The position numbers and the translations under genes are program-made. Of a DNA stretch of 64,000 nt, positions 55,730 to 64,000 are shown piece after piece. The notes below the pieces were generated by a model that was not told the DNA's origin, ran no database searches, and was given only the letters and a program-made list of their open reading frames with translations. The first letter of the stretch is position 1, and each line of letters opens with the position of its first letter. The stretch is taken from positions 1-64,000 of the forward strand of contig JANQPA010000068.1 in NCBI GenBank assembly GCA_028285545.1, in the 5' to 3' direction. This stretch comes from Saprospiraceae bacterium (lineage in GTDB: Bacteria > Bacteroidota > Bacteroidia > Chitinophagales > Saprospiraceae).

Positions 55730-56395
55730 TCATACCATCAAAACCTTGTCTTCCGCAATAACATATACTTGATCTTTAATCTCTGGTTGGATAAGCCCCA
55801 TACCAGTAAAAGCACCAAAAGCAGGCAAAATGCCGCCGGTTTTCCCAAAATAAAAACAAGGGAGACGAAGACTTTGCCGTGCTGCTCCTCTCATACGAAC
55901 ACATGGATGAATGTGTCCTGCTAGATTATAGACATCAAATCCTTCTGTAAAAGTAGGCTCATGAGTAAACAAAAAGGGCTCAATTTCCAGGGAGACGCCA
56001 TGGACTAATAGTGCAGATCTTTCATAATTTAATGGATCTAGAATATCGTGATTCCCAATGATCAACTCAAATTGGATATTGGAGAACTGATCCATTAATT
56101 CAATTAACTCATCCCATTTGGCATTATATTCGCTATGAAAGAGATCTCCTAAAAACAATACCCGCTTCGGCTCATAATCTAATAGTAAGCTGATCATCCG
56201 TTCCCAATTGGATTGTCCTGCTGCTTCCGGAACCGCCAAACCTGATTTTCTAAAATGAGAAGTTTTGCCAAGGTGAAGGTCTGCTAATAAAAGCATATTT
56301 TCCCTTTCCCAATACACCACTCGGAAAGGATGCAGGTATAATTTTTCACCCGCAACCATCACTGATAAGCCGTTCTCATTTATTAAAGTACTCAT
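55730..56395 (-). CDS. pdeM: PdeM-type nuclease of ligase-associated DNA damage response
   Basis: 221 residues with the calcineurin-like phosphoesterase metal motifs: LLLADLHLG, FLGDLFHS, IIGNHDIL, FTHEPT and GHIHPC. This is the family annotated as ligase-associated DNA damage response endonuclease PdeM. In the usual arrangement it sits beside an exonuclease, a DNA ligase and a DEXH helicase; here only the helicase is adjacent, 181 nt upstream on the same strand. Confidence 0.85.
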   Translation of the reverse strand: MSTLINENGLSVMVAGEKLYLHPFRVVYWERENMLLLADLHLGKTSHFRKSGLAVPEAAGQSNWERMISLLLDYEPKRVLFLGDLFHSEYNAKWDELIELMDQFSNIQFELIIGNHDILDPLNYERSALLVHGVSLEIEPFLFTHEPTFTEGFDVYNLAGHIHPCVRMRGAARQSLRLPCFYFGKTGGILPAFGAFTGMGLIQPEIKDQVYVIAEDKVLMV

Positions 56396-56576
56396 GGTTT
56401 AAAAGTATTTCTTTTTTGGGGTTCCTCGTTCAATGTTCTTTGTTCAGTGTAAAGAGATGCAAAATAAAGGCTTTGTAGTTTTTTAAAACATTTTATACCT
56501 CAAAAAGTCATACCATCCCAGAATTATAGCATCATTCAATTTGCATATCCGCTCATTTGCAAATTTACTAATCTGC

Positions 56577-59024
56577 TCATTTACTCAATTGTAGTTTCAT
56601 CTTCTGAATCCGGTCCACTAATTTTTCAGAACTCAACTTCTCCCGTAGTCGATCCACTATGATGGGAAAAGAAAAAGGAGTAGCCCGATGTGGGTACATT
56701 ATACACATCTTTTGAAGATTGATTCGATTGAGGGCCTTTCTGAGCCGAGCCTCTTCCAACTGAAAGGTCATCACTTCATCAAAGGCCTGGTTTAGTAACA
56801 GGTTCTGTGGTTCATAATCAGAAAAGACTTGAAAAAACAATTGGGAGGAAGATTGAAGATGTTTGTCTTTTTTTTGTTTGCCTGGAAAACCCTTAAAAAT
56901 AAGCCCCGAAATTCCTGCAATATCTCTGAATTTGCGTTTGGCCAATTCTGTAGAATTGATGCTGGACTGAATATCTCTTGATAAATTTTGGGTATTGAAG
57001 AGTCCTTCTTCAATGAGTTCTCCTATTGGTATTTCGATATCGGATAACAATTCAAAGCCATAATCATTCATAGCAATAGAAAAACTGATTGGCTGGTGCT
57101 GAGAAATCCGATGAGCCAATAAAGTTCCCATGCCTTCATGTACAAACCGACCTTCGAAGGGATAGACTAATAGATGATAACCTTCTCGACTTTTAAAATA
57201 TTCGATCAACAACTCTCCCTCTTGAGGAATGTGAGAACGCTCTTGTTGTGTTTGGATCAAAGGTTCTAAAGCTTTTAATTCTGTATCATTCAGTTCTCCT
57301 ATGGAAGCTTCATGGATTTTTTTTCGTAAAAAAGCACCTAATTGCGAGGAAAGCGGCATTCTTCCTCCCTGCCAAGAAGGAATCTTTCCCGTCTTTTTCT
57401 TACTCTTTTTTACCTGTACCATCATGTCTTTGATTCGTACCAGTTCAAGACTGCGTCCGGCAAACCAAAAAACATCACCAGGACTTAACTGAGCGACAAA
57501 CCATTCTTCAATGCTCCCAATACGACCACCTTTAAGGTATTTGACCTGTAAATTGACATCCCCAACAATGGTTCCAATAGACAGTCGATGCCTTAGTGCA
57601 ATTTTTTTATCATCCACTTTATAAAGGCCATCTTCAAGAATCACCTTTTTATATTCATTATAGGCTCCCAGGCTTTCACCCCCAGTAGTAATAAAATTGA
57701 GTACCCACGACCATTCCTCTCTGGATATACTAGAATAAGAAAAGGTAGCTTGAACTTCTTCAAAAATTTCTTTTTCCTTAAATCCTTCCGAAACGGCCAA
57801 GGTGACCAGATATTGAATTAATACATCAAAGGATCGAATGTAAGGAATTCGGCTTTCCAATTCTCCATCCCTGATCGCCATCCTTAAGGCAGCACTTTCC
57901 ATTAATTCCAATGAATGAGTGGGGACAAAATAAATGCGGCTTAAAGCCCCTGGCTGGTGGCCGCTTCTTCCTGCTCTTTGTACAAAACGTGCTATTCCCT
58001 TAGGGCTTCCTATCTGAATTATGGTTTCAACAGGACGAAAATCTACTCCCAGATCCAGGCTGGAGGTGCAAACTACTGCTTTGAGAATGCCTTCGTGAAG
58101 TGCATTCTCCACCCAATCTCTTAATTTGCGATCAATGGATCCATGATGCATTGCCATAACTCCAGCTAGATCAGGAGCGATTTCTAAAAGATTTTGATAC
58201 CAGATCTCACATTGGGCTCGAGTGTTGGTAAAAATCAAAGTGCTTTGACTCTTATTGATGATCGGGATGATTTTATGAGCTAGTTTAATACCCAGATGCC
58301 CTGCCCAGGGGAATTTTTCAATCTCATCAGGCAAGACAGACACTACTTCTATTTCTTTTTTAATACCTGAACGAATGACCACAGCTTCATCAGAATGCTT
58401 CCCCATTAATGCAACAATCGCCTCTTCCATGTTTCCAATGGTAGCAGAGATTCCCCAGACTTTTAAATCAGGGATTATTCCTTTTAATCGAGAAAGAGCC
58501 AACTCTGTCTGCACTCCTCTTTTAGAACCTATCAGTTCATGCCATTCATCGACTATTACTGCCTTGAGAGATTTGAAAAACTTTGGATATCCTTTGGTTG
58601 CCAGCAGCAAATGCATGCTCTCGGGAGTAGTAATCAAAATTTCTGGTGGCTTTCTTTTTTGTCGGTTGCGATCACTTGTAGAGGTATCCCCTGAACGAGT
58701 TTCTACCCTCCATTTTAGACCCAATCCTTCTACAGCACGCTGTGCAGAAGCCTGAATTTCTTTTGCCAAAGCCCGAATGGGGGTTATCCAAACGGCTTGC
58801 AAACCATTATTCTCTCGAGCATAATCATTAGGATGTTTTTCAATAAACTCCAACAAAATTGGAATGATTAAGGAATAAGTTTTACCACTTCCGGTTGGAG
58901 CATTTACCACACCATGATGACCATTGAGATAAGCCTCCCAACTTTGTTTTTGAAATGGAAAGGGTTTCCAGTTCATAGATTCAAACCAAGCTTCACCGTG
59001 ATGTAGTAATTCTTTTTGCTTCAT
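56577..59024 (-). CDS. Ligase-associated DEXH-box DNA helicase (Lhr-like)
   Basis: 815 residues. SF2 helicase with Walker A APTGSGKT (about 42-49), motif II VDEWHE (DEWH rather than DEAH), motif III SATIGN and motif VI QRAGRSGH, followed by the long C-terminal region (about 430-815) with winged-helix and beta-barrel segments seen in Lhr-type enzymes. It is the helicase of the ligase-associated DNA damage set, upstream of pdeM. The ligase and exonuclease of that set are not encoded in this window. Confidence 0.9.
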   Translation of the reverse strand: MKQKELLHHGEAWFESMNWKPFPFQKQSWEAYLNGHHGVVNAPTGSGKTYSLIIPILLEFIEKHPNDYARENNGLQAVWITPIRALAKEIQASAQRAVEGLGLKWRVETRSGDTSTSDRNRQKRKPPEILITTPESMHLLLATKGYPKFFKSLKAVIVDEWHELIGSKRGVQTELALSRLKGIIPDLKVWGISATIGNMEEAIVALMGKHSDEAVVIRSGIKKEIEVVSVLPDEIEKFPWAGHLGIKLAHKIIPIINKSQSTLIFTNTRAQCEIWYQNLLEIAPDLAGVMAMHHGSIDRKLRDWVENALHEGILKAVVCTSSLDLGVDFRPVETIIQIGSPKGIARFVQRAGRSGHQPGALSRIYFVPTHSLELMESAALRMAIRDGELESRIPYIRSFDVLIQYLVTLAVSEGFKEKEIFEEVQATFSYSSISREEWSWVLNFITTGGESLGAYNEYKKVILEDGLYKVDDKKIALRHRLSIGTIVGDVNLQVKYLKGGRIGSIEEWFVAQLSPGDVFWFAGRSLELVRIKDMMVQVKKSKKKTGKIPSWQGGRMPLSSQLGAFLRKKIHEASIGELNDTELKALEPLIQTQQERSHIPQEGELLIEYFKSREGYHLLVYPFEGRFVHEGMGTLLAHRISQHQPISFSIAMNDYGFELLSDIEIPIGELIEEGLFNTQNLSRDIQSSINSTELAKRKFRDIAGISGLIFKGFPGKQKKDKHLQSSSQLFFQVFSDYEPQNLLLNQAFDEVMTFQLEEARLRKALNRINLQKMCIMYPHRATPFSFPIIVDRLREKLSSEKLVDRIQKMKLQLSK

Positions 59025-59052
59025 TTATTATCAACTATACTTGGTTTGAACT

Positions 59053-59140
59053 GCTTTAGGCGGTTTTAAATCGCCCAAAACGGTTTGCACCCCTGCTGTG
59101 GGCGGTTTTGTAACCAGCTGTGGGCGGTTTGTAACCGCCC
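59053..59140. repeat. GGCGGTTT repeat cluster
   Basis: Three GGCGGTTT or GGGCGGTTT copies at about 59059, 59100 and 59122, plus a related CGGTTTG (59081). The last pairs with AACCGCCC (59133-59140), and the first with ATCGCCC, forming GC-rich hairpins in an AT-rich gap between the T9SS protein and helicase genes. Confidence 0.65.
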
Positions 59141-59145
59141 AAAAA

Positions 59146-60288
59146 CTATTCCTTCACCACCTTAATAGCCCTATCTAATAATATTCCCGTATTCATATTT
59201 CTCCATACAAACCAATAAATACCTGCCTGCAAATTAGAAATGTCAATGCTTTCATTCAAATTAGGCCCAATAACATTAAATCTCCTTTTTGCCAGAAGCT
59301 GTCCCTTAAAACTGAAAGTTTCCAATACATAATCACCCGATTCAATATTTTGTTTTTGAAAATACAGTTTTTCTGTAGTCGGATTAGGATAAGCTAGTAT
59401 ATGGCTTGTTGGAATTTTAGTTTCATCAAGATCTGTAAGGATTTGGCTACTGACATACTGGGCATTTAATACTTCCACACCAAGACTGTCCATAGTAAAA
59501 GATAAAAGAACGTCCTTATTTTCATTACTTAAGAATCGATAACTAATTAAAGTGTCCTGGGGAAGCATGGCTCCACCTAAAAATGGCAGTACAAGATCCG
59601 TAATATCCTGCCATCCAATAAAAATAACCTTAGCTTCCACACTGAAGGAAAGAGATTCCGTTCTTTTTTGGCGCAACACCTCATAAAATCCTTCTGGAAT
59701 TTGCAGCGTCCCCCAGGCATCTGTTATATCCAGGCGGCTAAAGTTCGCTCTGATCCTAAAGGAATCCGGAACAAAAGGAAGAATGGAAAGAATCGTATCT
59801 GGCAAATCGCTAGAAGCAAAAGGAACAGCTAGTGAAGACTGAGATTGAACACTATCTAAATAATTGATGGGCACCATATATTCCAATAAAGGAGGATCAA
59901 AGCGAGAAGCCAGGTTGACACCAAAACCAACAGGATCTTCCCCGAAGGCACCTATCGTTTCCATTTTTGATTCCGTAACCAGGGAGTAGGTTTCCACTCC
60001 CTGAAATATTCTGCTTAACAAATTAGCCTCAGGAAATAAATCTGTGGACTGCCCTGAATCAGGCGTTTCAAAAATCTGCTGAAAAATCAAATCTGCCTGC
60101 AAAGAAGAATAATCCCAATTTTGCATACCTCCTGGAGAAGTAATTTGAGTATTCGCAGGTAAATTATCAACAGCATACCTCACCGTATCCCCTATGTTGG
60201 GAAAAATGGCAGAGGTAATACTTACCTGGGCATTTAAGTTTTCAATAGATCCTAAAAGAAGAAAACAAAGTAATATTCGGATTTTCAT
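59146..60288 (-). CDS. T9SS-secreted protein
   Basis: About 380 residues from MKIRILLC (an ATG two codons earlier is also possible), with a signal peptide ending LNAQV. The mature part (about 22-295) is strand-rich with no recognised catalytic motif, and the T9SS type A sorting domain closes it (ILAYPNPTTEKLYF ... GIYWFVWRN ... RAIKVVKE). The protein is expected to cross the outer membrane and be anchored to the surface. It is divergent from the large lipoprotein gene at 60468. Confidence 0.8.
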   Translation of the reverse strand: MKIRILLCFLLLGSIENLNAQVSITSAIFPNIGDTVRYAVDNLPANTQITSPGGMQNWDYSSLQADLIFQQIFETPDSGQSTDLFPEANLLSRIFQGVETYSLVTESKMETIGAFGEDPVGFGVNLASRFDPPLLEYMVPINYLDSVQSQSSLAVPFASSDLPDTILSILPFVPDSFRIRANFSRLDITDAWGTLQIPEGFYEVLRQKRTESLSFSVEAKVIFIGWQDITDLVLPFLGGAMLPQDTLISYRFLSNENKDVLLSFTMDSLGVEVLNAQYVSSQILTDLDETKIPTSHILAYPNPTTEKLYFQKQNIESGDYVLETFSFKGQLLAKRRFNVIGPNLNESIDISNLQAGIYWFVWRNMNTGILLDRAIKVVKE

Positions 60289-60429
60289 AAGCATCTGTGA
60301 TAATAGAAATAAACAAACTATGTCCAAGTCTGGGCATTTTTTTTCATAAAATCAATAGTGAGGTGCAGCGTTTTAGTCATTTGCGCATAATATAAAGATG
60401 AGGACGCGTCAGAATCGATTTTTATCTAC

Positions 60430-60450
60430 TCAAGTTGCCAGGCAACTTGA
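60430..60450. promoter_or_regulatory. Perfect dyad upstream of lipoprotein gene
   Basis: TCAAGTTGCC-A-GGCAACTTGA, 10-bp arms around one base, 17 bp before the start codon at 60468. It could be an operator or a hairpin in the 5' leader. Confidence 0.45.
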
Positions 60451-60467
60451 CTTAGTAAACAAAAGTT

Positions 60468-62231
60468 ATGAAGACTAAAACGATATTTGCTTTTTATTTG
60501 ATATTACTCTTGGTAAGCGGCTGTAAGAAAGACAACATCTTTTCAGTAGTTACCGAAGAAAAGCCACCAGCCCCCAAGATTATTATTGAATCTACTGTCA
60601 GTGGCATCGTATTAAATCGTCAAGGACAGGCAGTAGAAAATGCCACTGTTACATGGGGTACTCAACAAGTAGAGACCAATGAAGATGGGTTTTTTATCAT
60701 TGAAGATGAGGTAAATGGAGAACAGGCTGTCTTACAGGTAAGCAAAGAGGGATATTTTGATGCTTTCCAAACCATCCTTCCCATAGCACAAGCTTCCTTA
60801 AAGACACGTGTTCAACTAACCCCCAGATTGCTAAATACTTCTTTTTCTGCAGCAAATGGAGGGGAATTACAATTGGTCAATGGCACCAATGTGACATTCG
60901 TTGCTTCGGCATTCCAGGATGAGATGGGCAATACCTACACAGGAGAAGTTAGGGTATTTGCCAGCTACATAGACCCTACAGATCCTGATTTAGATGAGAT
61001 TATGCCTGGTAATTTGCAGGCATTAAATGCAGATGAAGAAAGCCAAATACTGGAAAGTTTTGGTATGATCAATGTCGAATTGGAAGGTAGCCAGGGACAG
61101 GGCTTACAGATAACAAGTCCAGCCCAATTAAGCATGCCTATTCCTACTAGTTTGTTGAATAAAGCACCTTCTGCAATTCCTCTTTGGTATTTTGATGAAG
61201 CCACCGGACTTTGGAAAGAAGAAGGAGAAGCTACCTTATCCAACGGAAACTATGTTGGAGAACTTGCTCATTTCAGCTTTTGGAATTGTGATGTGCCTTA
61301 TGATCTGGTGGAAATCTCCGGTAAATTTACAGCGGAAAGCTTTGAGATTAATGGCAAAATAAAAATAAGTGCTCCCTCGCTAAATACACAGGCCTATGGC
61401 CATTTGTCTAGTGATGGTTCTTTCCGCGGAAAGGTAATAAGTGGAACCCCACTAACACTGGAATTGATCGACCTAAACTGTAATGATGTCATCTATACCC
61501 AGGATTTGGGAACATTAACTGCTGATCAGGATTTAGGAGAAATCAATATCCCATTAACAGAGGAATGGGTAACGATTAGTGGAACCTTAGTGAATTGTGA
61601 TGATCAGGCCATCTCTGAGGGAGTTGTGGTCTTAGATTTGGGAGGAAATACCTATTTAATCTCGCCTAAGGCTGATGGAAGTGTTTTAGGAGCCTTCCGA
61701 GCTTGCAACGAGACTGATTTCAGCATCCTTGGGGTAGACTGGAATGCTCAAGAGAGGGGACAAGCAAAAACTTTCAACATCACCTCAAGTGTCAATGTGG
61801 GAAACATCCAGGCTTGTGGAACTTCTTTTGTAGCAGAGATGAGAATTATTATTCCAGGACAGGACGACTATGTTGTTAATAATGTAACGGCTACTATAGA
61901 ACCACAGATGGATTCAATCCCTCCAATCTACAAGCTTAACAGTACAGACATCCAGGGCGAAAATGACAGAGTAACCTATAACTTCAATTTCTTAAACTGG
62001 ACCAATAACCAAAACAATCAGATTTGGGGAATGAACTTTGATAAGCAAGTCAGTGGTGCTCCAGGAAATATTTTCCGTTTTAGCAATTTAAATGATATTG
62101 TTGCCTTACAGTATGGAGAAAAACCAGGTGAGGTAATTTATTTCAGGGTAAGTGGAGTGACCTTATTTAATGAGGTAACCGAGCTTAGTATTGAAAACTG
62201 TACCCTAGAATTAAGCGCCATCCTTGAATAA
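60468..62231 (+). CDS. Lipoprotein with carboxypeptidase-regulatory-like domain
   Basis: 587 residues with a lipobox ending LVSGC. A carboxypeptidase regulatory-like domain lies near the N-terminus (about 42-112; GIVLNRQGQAVENATVTWG, LQVSKEGYFDAF). The remainder is strand-rich and holds further Ig-like segments (about 120-270 and 365-470). No catalytic motif is visible. It precedes the ECF sigma factor gene by 57 nt on the same strand, so they may share a signal. Confidence 0.7.
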   Translation: MKTKTIFAFYLILLLVSGCKKDNIFSVVTEEKPPAPKIIIESTVSGIVLNRQGQAVENATVTWGTQQVETNEDGFFIIEDEVNGEQAVLQVSKEGYFDAFQTILPIAQASLKTRVQLTPRLLNTSFSAANGGELQLVNGTNVTFVASAFQDEMGNTYTGEVRVFASYIDPTDPDLDEIMPGNLQALNADEESQILESFGMINVELEGSQGQGLQITSPAQLSMPIPTSLLNKAPSAIPLWYFDEATGLWKEEGEATLSNGNYVGELAHFSFWNCDVPYDLVEISGKFTAESFEINGKIKISAPSLNTQAYGHLSSDGSFRGKVISGTPLTLELIDLNCNDVIYTQDLGTLTADQDLGEINIPLTEEWVTISGTLVNCDDQAISEGVVVLDLGGNTYLISPKADGSVLGAFRACNETDFSILGVDWNAQERGQAKTFNITSSVNVGNIQACGTSFVAEMRIIIPGQDDYVVNNVTATIEPQMDSIPPIYKLNSTDIQGENDRVTYNFNFLNWTNNQNNQIWGMNFDKQVSGAPGNIFRFSNLNDIVALQYGEKPGEVIYFRVSGVTLFNEVTELSIENCTLELSAILE

Positions 62232-62288
62232 AGGCAACTGAATGTATGGCGAAGTTATACAAAAATAATCCCAATGTAATCCGAGTAC

Positions 62289-62843
62289 ATGAACCTTGAA
62301 CAAATTGTAGAACAGTGTAAATCCAGAAATGGGCAGGCGGAAAAAGAACTCTTCTTCCGCCTCGCCCCACGGGTTTTAAGTCTTTGTCGGAGATATACAC
62401 CCGATGAAGAGCTAGCGCAGGATTATCTACAGGAATGTTTTTTGACTCTTTTCAAGAACATCAAGAAATATGATGCCAAAAAGGGGGCATTTGACCCCTG
62501 GTTTTTTCGCCTTTGCACCAACCGAATTCTACAATCATATCGGAAATCTAAAACAGAGCCAGAGATTGAATTTAGGGCAGAGGTACCTGAAATTTCTATA
62601 TCTGAGGAGTCTATCCAATCTATTTCTGAAGAACAACTACTGGAAGCTATTCGCCAGCTACCAAATGGCTATCGAGAGGTGTTAAACCTGGCCATTTTTG
62701 AAGGTTGGACGCACAAGGAAATTGCCCGAAAATTAAAAATTTCAGAAAGTACTTCACGCTCCCAATTGGCTCGAGCAAAAAAGTTACTAAAACGATTTCT
62801 TCAACCATTAAAGAATAAGAATTATGAAAAAAGATTGGCTTGA
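62289..62843 (+). CDS. ECF RNA polymerase sigma factor
   Basis: 184 residues. Region 2 (about 20-90; LAQDYLQECFLTLFKNIKKY, GAFDPWFFRLCTNRILQSYR) and region 4 (about 115-175; LPNGYREVLNLAIFEGWTHK, KISESTSRSQLARAKKLL) are complete. The next gene, a membrane-spanning protein, overlaps its end by 20 nt, which fits a sigma/anti-sigma-type pair. Confidence 0.92.
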   Translation: MNLEQIVEQCKSRNGQAEKELFFRLAPRVLSLCRRYTPDEELAQDYLQECFLTLFKNIKKYDAKKGAFDPWFFRLCTNRILQSYRKSKTEPEIEFRAEVPEISISEESIQSISEEQLLEAIRQLPNGYREVLNLAIFEGWTHKEIARKLKISESTSRSQLARAKKLLKRFLQPLKNKNYEKRLA

Positions 62844-64000
62844 AGAAAAGCTAAGAAATGACCTGGGGAATTATCCCTCCCCTATGGACTTGGAAGGGGC
62901 CTGGACTAAATTGGAAGAAGCCAGGAAGGAAAAAAAGCGTAGACTGATATGGATCTGGCGTTTTGGTGGGGTTGGTTTTCTACTAGCTGGTATTCTGATA
63001 ATATTTCAAATTAATAAGGAACCTTCAATTGACTATTTACCCATACCTCAAATCTCAAGTAAAGATGACAAGGTGATGGCTGACCATATAACGCCTAAAG
63101 ATGACGCTATTATTAAGGAGATCAATACCTCATCTACTAAGGTCTTAAGTGAACCGAACATTGAACCCCTATCTGGGCCATCGACTTCCATTCAGAAGAA
63201 AGAAAGAAGTATTACCCTTAATGAGTCTACCCTGGCTAAGAATCCGTCAAAAGAAGCAAACATACCCATTGGTAAATCCCCGAACCCATTAACTCCTTCA
63301 GAAGCAAAATACCCGGAGAATGAGCAGTTTTCATTATTGATCCCTTTACCAGTATTAAATCTTCAGTTAGAAAGGCCACTCCCTAAGCCAATCTTTTTTG
63401 CTTTACCATCCACCCCCACCAACTTAGAGAAAAGGAGGAGAAGTAAGCAAGAATTGTGGGTAGTCTTAAGCGGCACCGTGGGTTCCCACCACAGGAAACT
63501 TGGAACTAATTCTTCTGATTCGGAAATCAATACTTTAATTGAAAGGAGGGATTCCAGCGAAAGAGCATTAGAATGCTATTCTTTTTCCTTTGATATTCGG
63601 CAAAATTTTGGATCCAATTGGTATTGGCAGTCCGGTATTCGTCATCAATTGAGTTTTGAGGTTTTGGAGGATCAGTATCAAAAAGTGAGCAGTAAAATAT
63701 TGGAAGATCAGGTAACCCAGATCCTTAAGCGAGCTGATGGTACTGTAAGTGAAGTCCGGGAGGACATCACCGTTCAGGTAACGGAGACGGTCATGAGTAC
63801 GATTTACAATACCCAAAACCTAATAGAGATACCGCTGTTGATTGGCTATCAGAAGGACCTAGGTCCTCACTTTGGATTTGATGTCGGTATGGGGATGAGT
63901 TATGGTTTTATTCAGCGCAGGGAAGGTTCCATATTAGCTGGCCCTTTTTCTACAAACAGGTATCAAGCTTTGGAAGATTTAAACTATCGCCAATCCAATA
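62824..64000 (+). CDS. Membrane-spanning partner of ECF sigma factor (3' end beyond window)
   Basis: A frame open from ATG at 62824 to the window end (392 codons, no stop), so partial. Residues 1-38 are cytoplasmic (MKKDWLEEKLRNDLGNYPSP), one transmembrane helix lies at about 42-60, a low-complexity Ser/Pro/Lys segment follows, and from about 205 a strand-rich part begins (WQSGIRHQLSFEV, LIEIPLLIGYQ, FGFDVGMGMSYGF) like an outer-membrane beta-barrel. The 20-nt overlap with the sigma factor gene suggests an inner-membrane anchor linked to an envelope-spanning part. Confidence 0.75.
   Translation, partial: MKKDWLEEKLRNDLGNYPSPMDLEGAWTKLEEARKEKKRRLIWIWRFGGVGFLLAGILIIFQINKEPSIDYLPIPQISSKDDKVMADHITPKDDAIIKEINTSSTKVLSEPNIEPLSGPSTSIQKKERSITLNESTLAKNPSKEANIPIGKSPNPLTPSEAKYPENEQFSLLIPLPVLNLQLERPLPKPIFFALPSTPTNLEKRRRSKQELWVVLSGTVGSHHRKLGTNSSDSEINTLIERRDSSERALECYSFSFDIRQNFGSNWYWQSGIRHQLSFEVLEDQYQKVSSKILEDQVTQILKRADGTVSEVREDITVQVTETVMSTIYNTQNLIEIPLLIGYQKDLGPHFGFDVGMGMSYGFIQRREGSILAGPFSTNRYQALEDLNYRQSN

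Noticed and set aside
59053-59140. GGCGGTTT cluster as an insertion-sequence end
   Set aside because: No transposase, no target duplication and no matching copy elsewhere in the window.

Overview
The window is chromosomal DNA of a Bacteroidota bacterium, probably from the Saprospiria/Cytophagia side, although the sequence alone does not fix the family. The signs are AT-rich DNA, type IX secretion C-terminal sorting domains (49461-49955, 59146-60288), two DUF5916 outer-membrane proteins, a TonB-dependent receptor, GIN-domain and 7TMR-DISM/LytTR proteins, FtsX-type permeases, and promoters of the TTTG-N20-xAxxTTTG type. There are about 50 protein genes and no tRNA, rRNA, IS element, prophage or CRISPR array.

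Layout. 1-4640: secreted HExxH protein, AraC regulator and a divergent DUF5916 barrel. 4685-7969: tricorn-like protease. 8020-11099: three-gene signalling operon (membrane histidine kinase, receiver, receiver-cyclase). 11712-18614: CocE-like hydrolase, then a TonB receptor overlapping a TPR/coiled-coil adenylate cyclase. 18758-19851: ECF sigma factor with a membrane partner. 20052-23841: small or unknown proteins and a HAD phosphatase. 23968-27488: operon of secreted proteins including two tandem paralogues. 27700-35910: transglutaminase lipoprotein, DUF4287/DUF5655 protein, ABC exporter operon, and a creatininase/Kelch/AraC-GyrI operon. 36110-38483: a gene-poor locus with two related structured-RNA candidates. 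38510-43049: GIN-domain protein and a Tat-exported epimerase paired with a lipoprotein. 43092-47101: PadR/permease pair and adenosine deaminase. 47356-52747: S74-chaperone repeat protein, T9SS protein and a second DUF5916 protein. 53103-55725: LytS/LytTR-type two-component system. 55730-59024: PdeM nuclease and DEXH helicase of the ligase-associated DNA damage set. 59146-64000: T9SS protein, large lipoprotein, ECF sigma factor and an unfinished membrane-spanning partner.

The most notable item is the pair of non-coding units at about 36110-36813 and 37655-38483 on the minus strand. Each has a promoter with identical 20-nt spacing, a conserved 5' domain, a conserved long-range helix joining the 5' and 3' domains, 3' hairpins whose stems differ in sequence but keep pairing, and a terminator hairpin. 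Upstream of both lies a block of DnaA-box-like TGTGGA motifs. Between them are two genes whose membrane segments are related (a LuxR-type regulator and a 60-aa protein). I do not recognise this RNA; it is the best candidate here for an undescribed system. Two families of short degenerate repeats, a heptamer CYCANTA at three loci and a hexamer CAATNN at two, form a second layer of unexplained structure.
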